A stretch of 64,000 bases of DNA. Origin: JADLAT01 sp964348795. Its GTDB lineage: Bacteria; Pseudomonadota; Alphaproteobacteria; Micavibrionales; Micavibrionaceae. This document shows, in pieces, positions 1 to 9,400 of the stretch. The notes beneath the pieces are model-generated. The model ran no database searches and was not told where the DNA came from. It worked only from the letters and a program-made list of their open reading frames with translations. The position numbers and the translations under genes are program-made. The DNA is taken from NCBI GenBank assembly GCA_964348795.1, contig CAYGDY010000001.1, positions 207,152 to 271,151 on the forward strand. Direction: 5' to 3'. Every line of letters starts with the position of its first letter. Within the stretch, counting starts at the first letter, position 1.

Positions 1-954
1 GTGGATGCGGTGGATCAGGACTGGGACCAGTTCGAGTCTCTGAAAACCTATGATGCCTTTACGCGGCAATGGCTTTCTTCTGCGAAAACTCTTCTGAAAC
101 CGGACGGGTCCCTTTGGGTCATCGGGAGCTATCATAATATTTTTCGGCTCGGTTATATCCTGCAGGATATGGGGTTTTGGGTTTTGAACGACATTATCTG
201 GCGGAAATCCAATCCGATGCCGAACTTTCGGGGGCGGCGCTTTACGAATGCACACGAGACCCTGATTTGGGCCAGCAAGTCCAAGGAGTCCAAATATACC
301 TTCAATTATGAAGCGATGAAAAACCTGAACGAGGACGTCCAGATGCGCAGTGACTGGACTTTGCCGCTTTGCACGGGGGGTGAACGTCTCAAAAAAGAGT
401 CCGGAGAGAAAGCGCACCCGACGCAAAAGCCGGAGTCCCTCCTCTACCGCGTGATTATGGCCTCGACTAAAAAAGACGATGTCATCCTTGATCCATTTTT
501 TGGAACGGGGACAACGGGCGCCGTGGCAAAAAAACTGGGGCGGCATTTTATCGGGCTGGAACGGGACCCCGAATATGCGGCGGTCGCACAGGCGCGGATC
601 GAATCCATTGACCCGCTTGCTGTGAACCTGATCGAGACGAAGGCCAAACGCGAGGCAACCCGTATCCCGTTTGGGAGCCTGATCGAGCAAGGGTTGCTCA
701 AGCCCGGGGCTATCCTGACAGACTCCCAGAAACGCCATACAGCAAAGGTTCATGCGGACGGGAGCTTAATCGTACAAAACCGGCTGGAAAGCATGCGGGG
801 GTCTATCCATAAGGTCGGGGCCGCTGTGCAGGGGGCTCCCAGCTGTAATGGCTGGACTTTCTGGCACTATGAACACCAAGGTGTGAAGCGACCAATCGAC
901 ACCTTGCGGGAGCAATTAAGGGAGCGTGGAAGCGCCAAAGATCTTCAATCTTAG
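1..954 (+). CDS. ccrM: CcrM-type adenine-N6 DNA methyltransferase, 5' truncated by window edge
   Basis: Cell-cycle DNA methyltransferase of the beta class, which methylates adenine in GANTC. The visible 317 residues hold the target-recognition region, the 'AHPTQKPESLLYR' stretch and the SAM-binding 'DPFFGTGTTG' motif near residue 163. The C-terminal extension is typical of CcrM and contains 'VQGAPSCNGWTFWH'. The catalytic DPPY motif should lie just upstream and is missing, so about 50 residues are outside the window. The GTG at base 1 is therefore an internal valine codon, not a start. It converges on the next gene with a 12-bp gap. Together with cckA and the CtrA-type box near 55.74 kb it supports a CtrA/CcrM cell-cycle circuit. 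GANTC specificity is inferred from the family. Confidence 0.93.
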   Translation: MDAVDQDWDQFESLKTYDAFTRQWLSSAKTLLKPDGSLWVIGSYHNIFRLGYILQDMGFWVLNDIIWRKSNPMPNFRGRRFTNAHETLIWASKSKESKYTFNYEAMKNLNEDVQMRSDWTLPLCTGGERLKKESGEKAHPTQKPESLLYRVIMASTKKDDVILDPFFGTGTTGAVAKKLGRHFIGLERDPEYAAVAQARIESIDPLAVNLIETKAKREATRIPFGSLIEQGLLKPGAILTDSQKRHTAKVHADGSLIVQNRLESMRGSIHKVGAAVQGAPSCNGWTFWHYEHQGVKRPIDTLREQLRERGSAKDLQS

Positions 955-966
955 GAAGGTCTTCCC

Positions 967-1869
967 TTATTGTGGCGCACCGTCTTGCTGGAGCTTTTGT
1001 TTCAGACGCTCCTGATATATCCTCTTCATGTCGCTGTCCCGTGAGGATTCGAAATCGTCCATGCCCAAAAAATCTTTCGAGAGCACGAGAATTTTTCTTT
1101 CCTTGTCCAGATAGACCTCGAGTTTTTCCAGCACAGCAAAAACCTTAGCGAGCGTATAATCGTTGTCAACAACCCTGTCGCCGTTGTTACCGAGAACCTT
1201 GAAGTCGACAACGATATAGGCCTGCCTGTTATTATAAATATCATTGAGGTTTTGCGCAGAAGTCTCTTGAGCGACGGCCAGTTTTTCTCTGATATAGGGC
1301 TCGGCAATTTTTCGTGGGACAGCTATTTTTTCAAGAATAAAAGGCCGGTTGAATTCAACTTCGAGTCCCTTTGGATACCCTTGAACCTCCCTGTCGGCAT
1401 TTCCGCAAACAGGTTTGGCAATATCTGCCGGAATCACTTCAAAACGCGTCAGTCCTTTGTAACGGAATTCATCCATGATCTCGAAGGTCTGTGTGTTCAG
1501 GTCATATTTTCCCAGATACAGAGGCTGTACAAACTCGAACCGAACGGGAAATGTGGCGGAGTTTTTCATCAGGTGCTGTTGTGTAGAATCAAAAATATCC
1601 TTCCATTCCAATTCGTTGAAATAAAAGTCTGTGTAAAGGTTACATTCATTGATCAGAAGATAATTGTTGATATGGGCGGGGTTCTCAGGGTCCATTTTCC
1701 CTATGGCCCAATAGAGTTTTGAAAGGCTGTTCAGATCAATTTGCTCATATTGCTCCATACCCTTCTTGGGAACTGACGGCGGGACGGCGGGAGATTGCGC
1801 TTGCAGGAGCCCCTCAAACCCGATGAGACCCAAAGCAGAGAGAAAAATTATTTGCAACAATCGAATCAT
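967..1869 (-). CDS. Exported protein of unknown function (possibly DUF4852)
   Basis: This 300-residue protein starts with a signal peptide: a basic start, a hydrophobic core 'IIFLSALGLIGFEGLLQA' and a cleavage-like AQA/QS near residue 25. It is probably periplasmic. The mature part has alternating hydrophobic and charged residues, single cysteines and a Lys/Gln-rich tail, with no catalytic motif I recognise. It resembles the DUF4852 proteins of alphaproteobacteria, but that is from memory only. The start ATG overlaps the mutY stop as ATGA, so the two genes are translationally coupled. The function is unknown and no link to base-excision repair is apparent beyond the shared transcript. Confidence 0.72.
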   Translation of the reverse strand: MIRLLQIIFLSALGLIGFEGLLQAQSPAVPPSVPKKGMEQYEQIDLNSLSKLYWAIGKMDPENPAHINNYLLINECNLYTDFYFNELEWKDIFDSTQQHLMKNSATFPVRFEFVQPLYLGKYDLNTQTFEIMDEFRYKGLTRFEVIPADIAKPVCGNADREVQGYPKGLEVEFNRPFILEKIAVPRKIAEPYIREKLAVAQETSAQNLNDIYNNRQAYIVVDFKVLGNNGDRVVDNDYTLAKVFAVLEKLEVYLDKERKILVLSKDFLGMDDFESSRDSDMKRIYQERLKQKLQQDGAPQ

Positions 1870-2996
1870 TTTGAATACCTCGTCTTTTTTTCATTGTACG
1901 GGAAAGAGGCTTGTCTGAAAAGCGCTGTTGCTTTTTTGAAGAGGCTGGGGAGCCCCTGATAGGCTGTCTCTGCCTCTTCCCAGTAATAGGATTCATCAGG
2001 CACACAGGGCGTGCTGAGGGTCCGTTCGTAAAGGGAGAGTTCCAGATCGAAATGTGTAAAGGTGTGGGAGACTTTCTTTTCCAGGGACGGGGTATTCATG
2101 CCCTGAAGGAATGGCAGGTGCGTCAGCGCCGAAGGGGTTTCAAGCCACGCCGTTGTGGGAAGCCCTGTCATGCCTGCAAAGAGCCCTTTGTCAGGGCGTT
2201 TGCAGAAGAGGACCTGACCGGACGGTGCTGTGATCCAGTAGACATGCCCGTATTTTTGCGGGCGGGATTTCTTCCGGTTTTTTCGCGGAAGCGTTTGGGC
2301 GATACCGGCTTGCAGGCCTTTACATCCCTTCCGGAGAGGGCAGGCGGCACAACGTGGCGTCTTTCCAGCAATACAAATATCCGCGCCGAGATCCATCAGG
2401 GCTTGCGCAATATCTCCGGCGCAGTGGGGGGCGGGTTTGAAAAAATCATCGGCCAGGGCTCTGAGGTGTTTTCTAGACTCTGGCAAGGGCGTTTCGACAG
2501 CAAAAAAACGGGAGAGGACCCGTTCGACATTCCCGTCCACGACCGTGGCGGGATGACCAAAAGCAATGGCAGAGAGAGCCGCACTGGTGTACGCCCCTAT
2601 GCCAGGCAGGGCTTTGAGGCTTTTTTGATCTTCGGGAAACACTCCCCCGTGTTCCAGAGAGATGACTTGCGCGCATTTATGCAGGTTTCGGGCGCGGGCA
2701 TAGTACCCCAGTCCCGCCCACGCTTCCAGAATGTCTTGTTCCGGCGCCTGCGCCAAAGCCTCTACCGTTGGCCATCGGGCCAGAAATTTGTGGTAATAGG
2801 GTTTTACAGCCTGCACCGTGGTTTGCTGGCACATGATTTCTGAAAGCCAGACGGCGTAGGGGTCTGGTTTCTGGCCGTCCTTGCGCCGCCACGGGACATC
2901 CCGTTCGTGGTTTTCATACCACAGGAGCAAGGCCTTCAATGTTTCGGGAATCCTGTCTGGCTTTTTCTGAGTCACAATGTGTCTGTTCTTCTGCAT
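1866..2996 (-). CDS. mutY: A/G-specific adenine DNA glycosylase MutY
   Basis: Removes adenine mispaired with 8-oxoguanine or guanine (GO repair). The 376-residue product has the catalytic Glu in 'LSEIMCQQTTVQ', the helix-hairpin-helix 'LPGIGAYTSAALSAIAFG', the catalytic Asp in 'VVDGNVERVLSR', a 4Fe-4S cluster cysteine set and a C-terminal NUDIX-like 8-oxoG reader domain. The first cluster spacing reads C-X7-C-X2-C-X5-C, one residue longer than the E. coli C-X6-C. I chose the ATG at 2996. A start at 3062 would add 22 residues with no family counterpart and run into the promoter region of the divergent DUF721 gene. Divergent mutY and DUF721 genes near smc are a common alphaproteobacterial arrangement. 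Confidence 0.95.
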   Translation of the reverse strand: MQKNRHIVTQKKPDRIPETLKALLLWYENHERDVPWRRKDGQKPDPYAVWLSEIMCQQTTVQAVKPYYHKFLARWPTVEALAQAPEQDILEAWAGLGYYARARNLHKCAQVISLEHGGVFPEDQKSLKALPGIGAYTSAALSAIAFGHPATVVDGNVERVLSRFFAVETPLPESRKHLRALADDFFKPAPHCAGDIAQALMDLGADICIAGKTPRCAACPLRKGCKGLQAGIAQTLPRKNRKKSRPQKYGHVYWITAPSGQVLFCKRPDKGLFAGMTGLPTTAWLETPSALTHLPFLQGMNTPSLEKKVSHTFTHFDLELSLYERTLSTPCVPDESYYWEEAETAYQGLPSLFKKATALFRQASFPYNEKKTRYSK

Positions 2997-3095
2997 AAGA
3001 TCATTTTTGTTTTCTTCCGGCCCGTGTTGGCGATATAGTACAGTGCCTGCACGGCATGACACACTGCATATTATACGGATTATAAAAGAAAAACC

Positions 3096-3560
3096 ATGCG
3101 CCCGTTATCAGAATCCACGGCCCGTGTTGCGGGGAAATCTTTCGAGCGCAAATTTATTGCTCTGGGCCGGATTGTAAAACACTGGCCGGAGATTGTCGGC
3201 GAAGCCTTGTCCGAAAAAGCCCAGCCCGTCAAAATCCATTACAGAAAGAAAGACAAACAGCAAAAGCCTGATGCGCTCCTTGAGGTTGCGACCAGTAGCG
3301 CGGATGCCACTCTCCTGCATTATCAGAAAGATTTAATTCTGGAACGGATGAACCAGATTTTTGGAGAACGCTGGATTACCGGAATCCGTTTTGTGAATAT
3401 TCCGGCCAATTCTGGCGGAATCAAACGAAAAAAAGCAAGAGAGCCCTTGACGAATCAGAAAAAAAAGCATTTATGCGATATGTTGGAGACCGTGGAAGAT
3501 CCGGAGGTAAAAACCAGACTGGAACGCTTGGGCGAGGCCATTCTGACTGAAAGCCCGTAA
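3096..3560 (+). CDS. DUF721 (DciA-like) protein
   Basis: A 154-residue DUF721 protein. The N-terminal half carries the family pattern: a short basic helix, 'VKHWPEIVGEALSEKAQPVKI', a beta strand ending 'LLEVATSSADATLLHYQKD', then 'RMNQIFGERWITGIRF'. DciA proteins of this family load or assist the replicative helicase DnaB in bacteria without DnaC. That role is inferred here, not shown. The C-terminal tail is Lys-rich. It is the first plus-strand gene of a run that continues with efp, the inositol-monophosphatase gene, the DsbA-like gene and smc, and it is divergent from mutY. The AT-rich 99-bp divergent region probably holds both promoters. Confidence 0.82.
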   Translation: MRPLSESTARVAGKSFERKFIALGRIVKHWPEIVGEALSEKAQPVKIHYRKKDKQQKPDALLEVATSSADATLLHYQKDLILERMNQIFGERWITGIRFVNIPANSGGIKRKKAREPLTNQKKKHLCDMLETVEDPEVKTRLERLGEAILTESP

Positions 3561-3610
3561 GGCCTGTGGCCACAATGTGACTGTAACCACAATTTTAGAG
3601 TGAAGAAACC

Positions 3611-4177
3611 ATGAAAGTGACGGCAATCAGCCTGAGAAAAGGCAATGTCATAGAATATAACGGCAAGTTGTGCGTGATCGTGAAAAACGAGATTTTGCAA
3701 CCTGGAAAGGGCGCGTCCGTTTCCCAGATTGAAATGCGGGATATCCGGACCGGCAACAAGGACAATGTCCGTTTCAGAACACAGGAAACGGTCGAGCGTG
3801 TCCGGCTGGAGCAGGATCAATACCAGTTCCTCTACGCCGATGACAATGGCTATAATTTCATGCATCAGGGCACGTACGAGCAAATCATCATCCCGCGGGA
3901 TGTCATCGGCTATCCGGCGGTGTTCCTGCAGGAAGGCATGATTGTAGAAGTCGAAACCTTTGAAGGCGAGCCTTTGGGAGTCTCCTTGCCTGATACGGTG
4001 ATCATGAAAATTATAGAGGCAGAGCCCGTTGTGAAAGGCCAGACGGCCACAACCTCCTACAAGCCAGCTATTATTGAAAACGGGGAAAAAGTCATGGTGC
4101 CCCCGCACGTGGGATCGGGGATCCGGATCATTGTCCGCACCGAAGACGGTTCCTATGTCGAGCGGGCCAAGGACTAG
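3611..4177 (+). CDS. efp: Elongation factor P
   Basis: Rescues ribosomes stalled at polyproline stretches by binding between the P and E sites. The 188-residue length is normal for the family. The KOW-like N-terminal domain carries the tip loop 'LQPGKGAS' with Lys33 at the position modified in many bacteria. Two OB-fold domains follow, including 'GEPLGVSLPDTVIMKI' and a C-terminal 'GEKVMVPPHVGSGIRIIV'. The start has the purine-rich site 'GTGAAGAAACC' just upstream. No EpmA/EpmB gene is in this window, so the modification state cannot be inferred. The inositol-monophosphatase gene follows after 47 bp. Confidence 0.97.
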   Translation: MKVTAISLRKGNVIEYNGKLCVIVKNEILQPGKGASVSQIEMRDIRTGNKDNVRFRTQETVERVRLEQDQYQFLYADDNGYNFMHQGTYEQIIIPRDVIGYPAVFLQEGMIVEVETFEGEPLGVSLPDTVIMKIIEAEPVVKGQTATTSYKPAIIENGEKVMVPPHVGSGIRIIVRTEDGSYVERAKD

Positions 4178-4224
4178 GACAACACGAAAACAACCATTCT
4201 CTTTGTTAAAAGGCGTATCACTGT

Positions 4225-5019
4225 ATGGCTCTGCACTCTCCGGATTTGATGATCATGATACGGGCGGCGGAAAAAGCCGCCAAATCCCTGATACGGGATT
4301 TTGGAGAAGTGGAGCAGTTGCAGGTCTCCCAAAAGGGGCCCGGGGATTTCGTCAGCGCGGCGGACCGGCGGGCCGAGAAAGTCCTGTTTGAGGAACTGCA
4401 AAAGGCGCGGCCCGATTACACGTTTTTGATGGAAGAGTCCGGTCTTGTCGAAGGCAAAGATCTGACGAAGCGCTTCATTATAGATCCCCTTGACGGCACC
4501 ACGAATTTCCTGCACGGGATCCCCCACTGGGCGATTTCCATTGGTCTGGAGGTGGACGGTGAAATGGTCGCGGGCCTTATTCTGGACCCGATCAAGGACG
4601 AACTGTTTACTGCCGAGAAAAACGGCGGCGCTTTCATGCGGCGTAAACGCCTGCGGGTTTCGGGCCGGATTGATCTGATGCAGGCCACCATTGCCACCGG
4701 AGCCCCCCGCCGCTCCAAGGACTCCCAAGGACTCTTTATGCGGGAATATCAGGCTATGCTGGGTTTTACCCCGGGTTTGCGGCGCTTTGGCTCTGCGGCA
4801 CTCGATCTGGCCTATGTCGCGGCGGGGCGCTATGAGGGTTTCTGGGAACGGGATCTCAAGCCGTGGGATATTGCGGCAGGCCTCCTGATTGTCAAGGAAG
4901 CGGGCGGTATCACGGGTAATATTGACGACGAACGCACTTCACCCCTGCAATCAGGTGCGGTTCTCGCAACAAACAGCGCGCTATTTTCTGATATCAAAAA
5001 GGTCTTGAAAGCCGCATGA
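4225..5019 (+). CDS. suhB: Inositol monophosphatase family protein (SuhB-like)
   Basis: Mg2+-dependent phosphatase of the IMPase superfamily, 264 residues. The metal-site motifs are complete: 'EESG' near residue 71, 'IDPLDGTTNFLHGIPHW' near residues 91-107, and the C-terminal 'KPWDIAAGLLIVKEAGG'. In enterobacteria SuhB also joins the rRNA antitermination complex; whether this homologue does so cannot be read from sequence. It follows efp closely, and its stop overlaps the next start by four bases (ATGA), showing translational coupling to the small OmpA-like protein. The substrate could be inositol phosphate or another small phosphoester. Confidence 0.93.
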   Translation: MALHSPDLMIMIRAAEKAAKSLIRDFGEVEQLQVSQKGPGDFVSAADRRAEKVLFEELQKARPDYTFLMEESGLVEGKDLTKRFIIDPLDGTTNFLHGIPHWAISIGLEVDGEMVAGLILDPIKDELFTAEKNGGAFMRRKRLRVSGRIDLMQATIATGAPRRSKDSQGLFMREYQAMLGFTPGLRRFGSAALDLAYVAAGRYEGFWERDLKPWDIAAGLLIVKEAGGITGNIDDERTSPLQSGAVLATNSALFSDIKKVLKAA

Positions 5020-5441
5020 CGGGATGTTTTGTGACACATATCCGGATCATTGTTCTGCTCGGTATCGCTGGTATTTTGGGGTTCATTCCTTTTTTGCGCG
5101 CCCATGCCCTGGAATACCCTATACACGGGAGTCTTTCGTTTGAGTACGCCAATGCAACCTCCGAGGATCTCTCTTTGGAACAAAAGGAAGCCTTAAGAGC
5201 CCGATTTGTAGGAATGCTCAAAGATCTATCAGAATCCCGCCTTGAAATCAAAGTCGTGACACAAGGAGGAGAGGGTTCGGTCAGCACCTTGCGGCGTTTA
5301 TCTTTGCGCCGAGCGCTTGCGCTGGAACAGTTTTTTGCTGGTTTTGGCATTGCCAAAGACCGGATAGACCTGTTGCCTCTGGGGAAAACTGGAGAAAAAC
5401 AGTTAAAAAATGCAGTGGAATGTGCTATCCGCTTGCATTAG
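5016..5441 (+). CDS. Small exported OmpA-like protein
   Basis: A 141-residue protein with an N-terminal hydrophobic segment 'IIVLLGIAGILGFIPFL' ending 'AHALEY', which looks like a signal peptide. The second half, 'RLSLRRALALEQFFAGFGIAKDRIDLLPLG', has the spacing of the OmpA/MotB peptidoglycan-binding fold, where Arg-rich repeats precede a short 'GI-x-x-R-I' turn. The domain is short, and the conserved peptidoglycan-contacting Asp of the family is not obvious, so this is at best a divergent or partial OmpA domain. It overlaps the phosphatase gene by four bases and is followed by a palindromic repeat. Confidence 0.6.
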   Translation: MTGCFVTHIRIIVLLGIAGILGFIPFLRAHALEYPIHGSLSFEYANATSEDLSLEQKEALRARFVGMLKDLSESRLEIKVVTQGGEGSVSTLRRLSLRRALALEQFFAGFGIAKDRIDLLPLGKTGEKQLKNAVECAIRLH

Positions 5442-5468
5442 AGTGGTCTTGCTCAATAAAGGAGCCTT

Positions 5469-5517
5469 GTCATCCTGTTGGCATTTTGCGAAGCAAAATT
5501 TACACAAACGGGATCCA
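5469..5517. repeat. 49-bp nested palindromic repeat, copy 1
   Basis: The inner stem ATTTTGC-GAA-GCAAAAT is nested in outer arms ATCCTGTT / AACGGGAT. It matches the copy at 63592-63640 with only three differences in 49 bases. It lies between the OmpA-like and DsbA-like genes. Confidence 0.85.
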
Positions 5518-5542
5518 TGAATGAGAGCGAAGGAGATAAAAA

Positions 5543-6418
5543 ATGACTAACGAAGCCCCCCCTAAAAAAGCAGACAAGACGTTTTTGCTGGTCGCACTGG
5601 TGGCCTTTATGATACTGGCTGTTTTGTATGCGCTTTCGCTTTCTCCGCAGAAAGCGCCGGAAGTCGCAAGTGATGATAGCGCCGCGTCCCCTGCTACCGC
5701 AACGGCGGCCTTTGATCTGGAAAAAGCCAAAGCAGAGCATATTTTAGGGGATGAAAAAGCGCCGATCAGGATTACGGAACATGCTTCCCTCACCTGCTCC
5801 CACTGCGCGCACTTTCACAAGGAAAGTTTCGATGCTTTCAAAAAAGCCTATATCGATACCGGAAAGGCTTATCTGGTCTTTTCGGACTTTCCCTTGAATG
5901 CCCCCGCTATGAAGGCCAGCCAATTGGCGCGCTGTATGCCGGATGACAAATATTTCGATTTTATCCATGACCTGTTTACCACGCAGGATCAATGGGCGTT
6001 CAATGACAAGTACCTGATAACCCTCAAGACCAAAGCCAAAGAATTTGGCCTTGACGAGGCCACGGCACAGGCTTGTCTGGACAGCAAGGATCTGCAGACG
6101 GCTATTTCCGACAAGATGCAAGCGGCCGGCGAGCAGTGGTCCATTTCCTCCACACCCAGCTTTGTGGTGAATAACCAGATTATCATTGCGGGGGCCCTGC
6201 CTTTTGCCGAATTTGATAAAAAAGTGCAGGACGCTTTGGCAGAAATCCAGACCAGAACCACAACAGGTCTGCCGCAACCGGCAAATACTCAGGACTCTGG
6301 CCTTGCCCCTGATTCTGTCACAGGAGGAAGTGCTGTCCGGCATACAGTCATTACGCCTGAACCGGTAGAGCCTTCCCCTGCTACACCAGATTCTGGAGCA
6401 GAGTCCGAGGGGCGATGA
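5543..6418 (+). CDS. Membrane-anchored DsbA-family thiol-disulfide oxidoreductase
   Basis: A periplasmic thioredoxin-fold protein of 291 residues. The N-terminus has one membrane anchor (residues about 13-32), then a low-complexity Ala/Ser/Thr linker, then a DsbA domain. The redox motif is Cys85-Ser-His-Cys88 in 'SLTCSHCAHFHKESF'. The cis-proline loop is visible as 'SSTPSFVVNNQ', and 'GALPFAEFDKKV' follows it. Proteins of this type (Thioredoxin_4) are common next to smc in alphaproteobacteria. Their exact role, oxidase or isomerase/reductase, is not fixed. The C-terminal 50 residues are Pro/Thr-rich and look disordered. The RBS 'GAAGGAGATAAAAA' supports the start. The stop overlaps the smc start. 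Confidence 0.9.
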   Translation: MTNEAPPKKADKTFLLVALVAFMILAVLYALSLSPQKAPEVASDDSAASPATATAAFDLEKAKAEHILGDEKAPIRITEHASLTCSHCAHFHKESFDAFKKAYIDTGKAYLVFSDFPLNAPAMKASQLARCMPDDKYFDFIHDLFTTQDQWAFNDKYLITLKTKAKEFGLDEATAQACLDSKDLQTAISDKMQAAGEQWSISSTPSFVVNNQIIIAGALPFAEFDKKVQDALAEIQTRTTTGLPQPANTQDSGLAPDSVTGGSAVRHTVITPEPVEPSPATPDSGAESEGR

Positions 6419-9400
6419 TCCAGTTTCGCAAACTTCGTATCAATGGCTTCAAATCCTTTGCCGACCGGACCGAGCTTGAAATCACGCACGGTCTGAATGG
6501 TATTGTGGGCCCGAACGGATGCGGCAAATCCAATCTCGTAGAAGCCCTGCGGTGGGTCATGGGGGAAAGTTCCGCCAAGCGCATGCGCGGGGATGGCATG
6601 GAAGATGTCATCTTTAATGGCACGGCTTCCCGCTCTCGCCGAAATCTGGCTGAAGTCTCCCTTCTGCTGGACAACACACACCGGACAGCGCCACAGCCTT
6701 ACAACACCGGCGATGAAATCGAGATCAGCCGTAAAATCGAACGGGATCAGGGCTCCAGCTATAAAATTAACGGTAAAGCCGTGCGGGCACGGGATGTGCA
6801 GATGCTGTTTGCCGATACAGTCACGGGCGCGAACTCTCCGGCGCTGGTTTCTCAGGGGCGTATCACCCAGATCATCAACGCCAAGCCGCTGGACCGCCGG
6901 ATCATACTGGAGGAATCGGCTGGCATTTCCGGCCTGTATGTCCGCCGTCACGAGGCGGAATTGCGCCTGAAGGCCGCCGACACCAACCTTCTGCGCGTGG
7001 AGGATGTGCTGGGGAGTATGGAAAGCCGTCTCTCGACCCTCAAGCGGCAGGCCCGTCAGGCCGCCCGCTACCGGAACCTCAGCACCCAGATTCGCCAGAT
7101 GGAAATTCTGATGGCCTATATGGAATGGCAAAACCTGTCTGCGCGTATCCAAACGGCAGGCGCCCTGTTTGCCGAGGCTGAAACCACCGTGGCGCAAAAG
7201 CTGGGTGCCGTGGTGCAACTCACAAAGACTCAGGAAACGCAGGGGCAGGATCTCCCCGCCTTGCGCCAGAACGAAGCCAGAGCGTCTGCCGCGCTTCAGG
7301 CACAAAAACTGGCCCTGCAACGTCTGGAAGATGAAGCGGAACGCACTGAAAAGCTGATCGCTGATATGAAGGCGCAGGCGCGGCAAAACGAAACTGATAC
7401 GGCGCATGAAACCCAGAGCCTGACGGAAAATGCGGAAGCGCTGGAGCGGATCGAGCGCGAGCACGCCCAGTTATTGGAAGCGGAAAAAACCGAAACCGGA
7501 AGCAGTGCAGAAAAACAAGACCTATGTGATACGCGGGCGGCGCACGTCAAAGGCCTTGAAGAGCAATATGCTGTCCTGCTGAAGGGGCATGCGGAAGCCA
7601 AAGCCCAGAAAAACGCGCTTCACCAGCGCATCCAGAGCCAGACCGCCCGTCAGACCCTTTTGAGCGCCCGCGTGGATTCGGCCCATAATGCGCTGGAAGC
7701 CCTGCTACAGAACGGCGATACCCCCGAAACCGATTACGAAACTGACATCGCTGAACAGGAGTCGCAGGCCGCGGCCCTGCAAAACCAGACAGAGGAGGCC
7801 CAGAACCATTTGGATCATCTGGTGCGGGATATTGAAACCGCCCGTACGGCCTTGCGGGAGATCGAACAGAAAAACGCAGAGTTCAATGCGGAGATCGCTA
7901 CGCTGGAGCGCTTTTTAGCTTCTGGCACGGGGCAGGATTTCCCGCCGGTGCTGGATGACATGACCGCTGATGAAGGGTTTGAAAAGGCGCTGTCGCGGGC
8001 CCTCGGGGATTCCCTGATGGCCTCGCTGGATCAAAAGGCCGGTACGCTCTGGCAGGAGGCGCCCCAAAGCCGGAGGGACGTGCCTGCCCTGCCCGAGGGT
8101 GCGCAGGTGCTGGCGCCCCGTGTCAAAGCGCCAAAGGCCTTGCATCTGGCCCTTTCGCAGATTGGTGTTGTGGCGGACTTTGAAACGGGAGAAGCTTTGT
8201 GGGCCCGTCTGCAGTGCGGACAATCCCTTGTCTCGAAGGACGGAATGTACTGGCGCTGGGATGGGTTTTCCATACGGGCCGGTTCTGTCGACCGCCATGC
8301 CCAGACACTGGAGCAGAAGAACAAACTCGAAAGCCTGTGTAAAAACCGTCCTGCGCTGGATTTGGCATTGGAAAAAGCCCGCAAAGATCTGGAGGCTCAT
8401 CTGGCACGGCAGGAGGACTTGAATATCCGGATAAAAATCTTCCTGCAGACCCAGAGGGATTTGAACGCCAGCCTGACCCGTACCCGCCAGAACTTTGCGC
8501 AGTTCAGGGAATCCCGCGCCCGCAGGGATAGTGAAAAAAACAGGTTGGAGGATCATCTTCAAACCGCACAGCACGATCTGGAGGAGGTCAGCAAGGCGCT
8601 GGAAGCCGATCAAACTCTACTGGCCACTGACGCGCATAACGAAAACCAGCCGCAAGAAGAAGCCCTTCTGGCCCTGAAGAACGCTCTGGACACGGCCCGC
8701 ACGGAACACGCCGAATCCGTTCGTGCCTGTGATCTGTTTGTCCAGCAACACAATTCACGGCAGGCCCGTCTGCACGCCATGGCGGATGAACGGATCAATC
8801 TTCAGAACCGGACCATTCGGGCCCGTGAACGCCTCAGGCAGTTTCAGGAGCGCCAAACCACACTCCAGAATAAATTGGCAGAAATACTGGAAAATCCACG
8901 GAATTTTGAGCAAGAGCAGAGCGATCTGCTTGGCCGGATTTCAGAACAGGAGAAAAGCCATCGCGCCGTGGCAGAACAGATAGCGCGGATTGAAACCGCA
9001 CGACAAGAGACGGACAAAGCCTTGAAGGAAACAGAAAATCTTTTGGGGCAGGCGCGGGAAGCCAGGGCCCATGCGCAGGCCACATGGGCCTCCCTCAAGG
9101 AACAGCACGATTCGATGCGGGCCGCCATTCAGGAAAAATTTGAAATGCCGCCACAAGACCTTCACGGGCATTCTGCGATCGAGATGGACGCGCTTTTGGA
9201 TAATATCGAAGGGGTCCGGCACAAAAAAGAATCATTGATCAAGGAACGGGACGGTATCGGTCCGGTCAATTTGCGGGCGGATTTTGAGGCCGAAGAACTG
9301 GAAAAAGAGGTCAGCACCCTGATTCATGAACGCAATGATCTGTTACAGGCGATTGAAGAGCTCCGTGGGGGAATCCACAAAATCAACAAGGAAGCGCGGG

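Noticed and set aside
2997..3062. 22-residue N-terminal extension of MutY
   Set aside because: It has no family counterpart and extends into the divergent promoter region.
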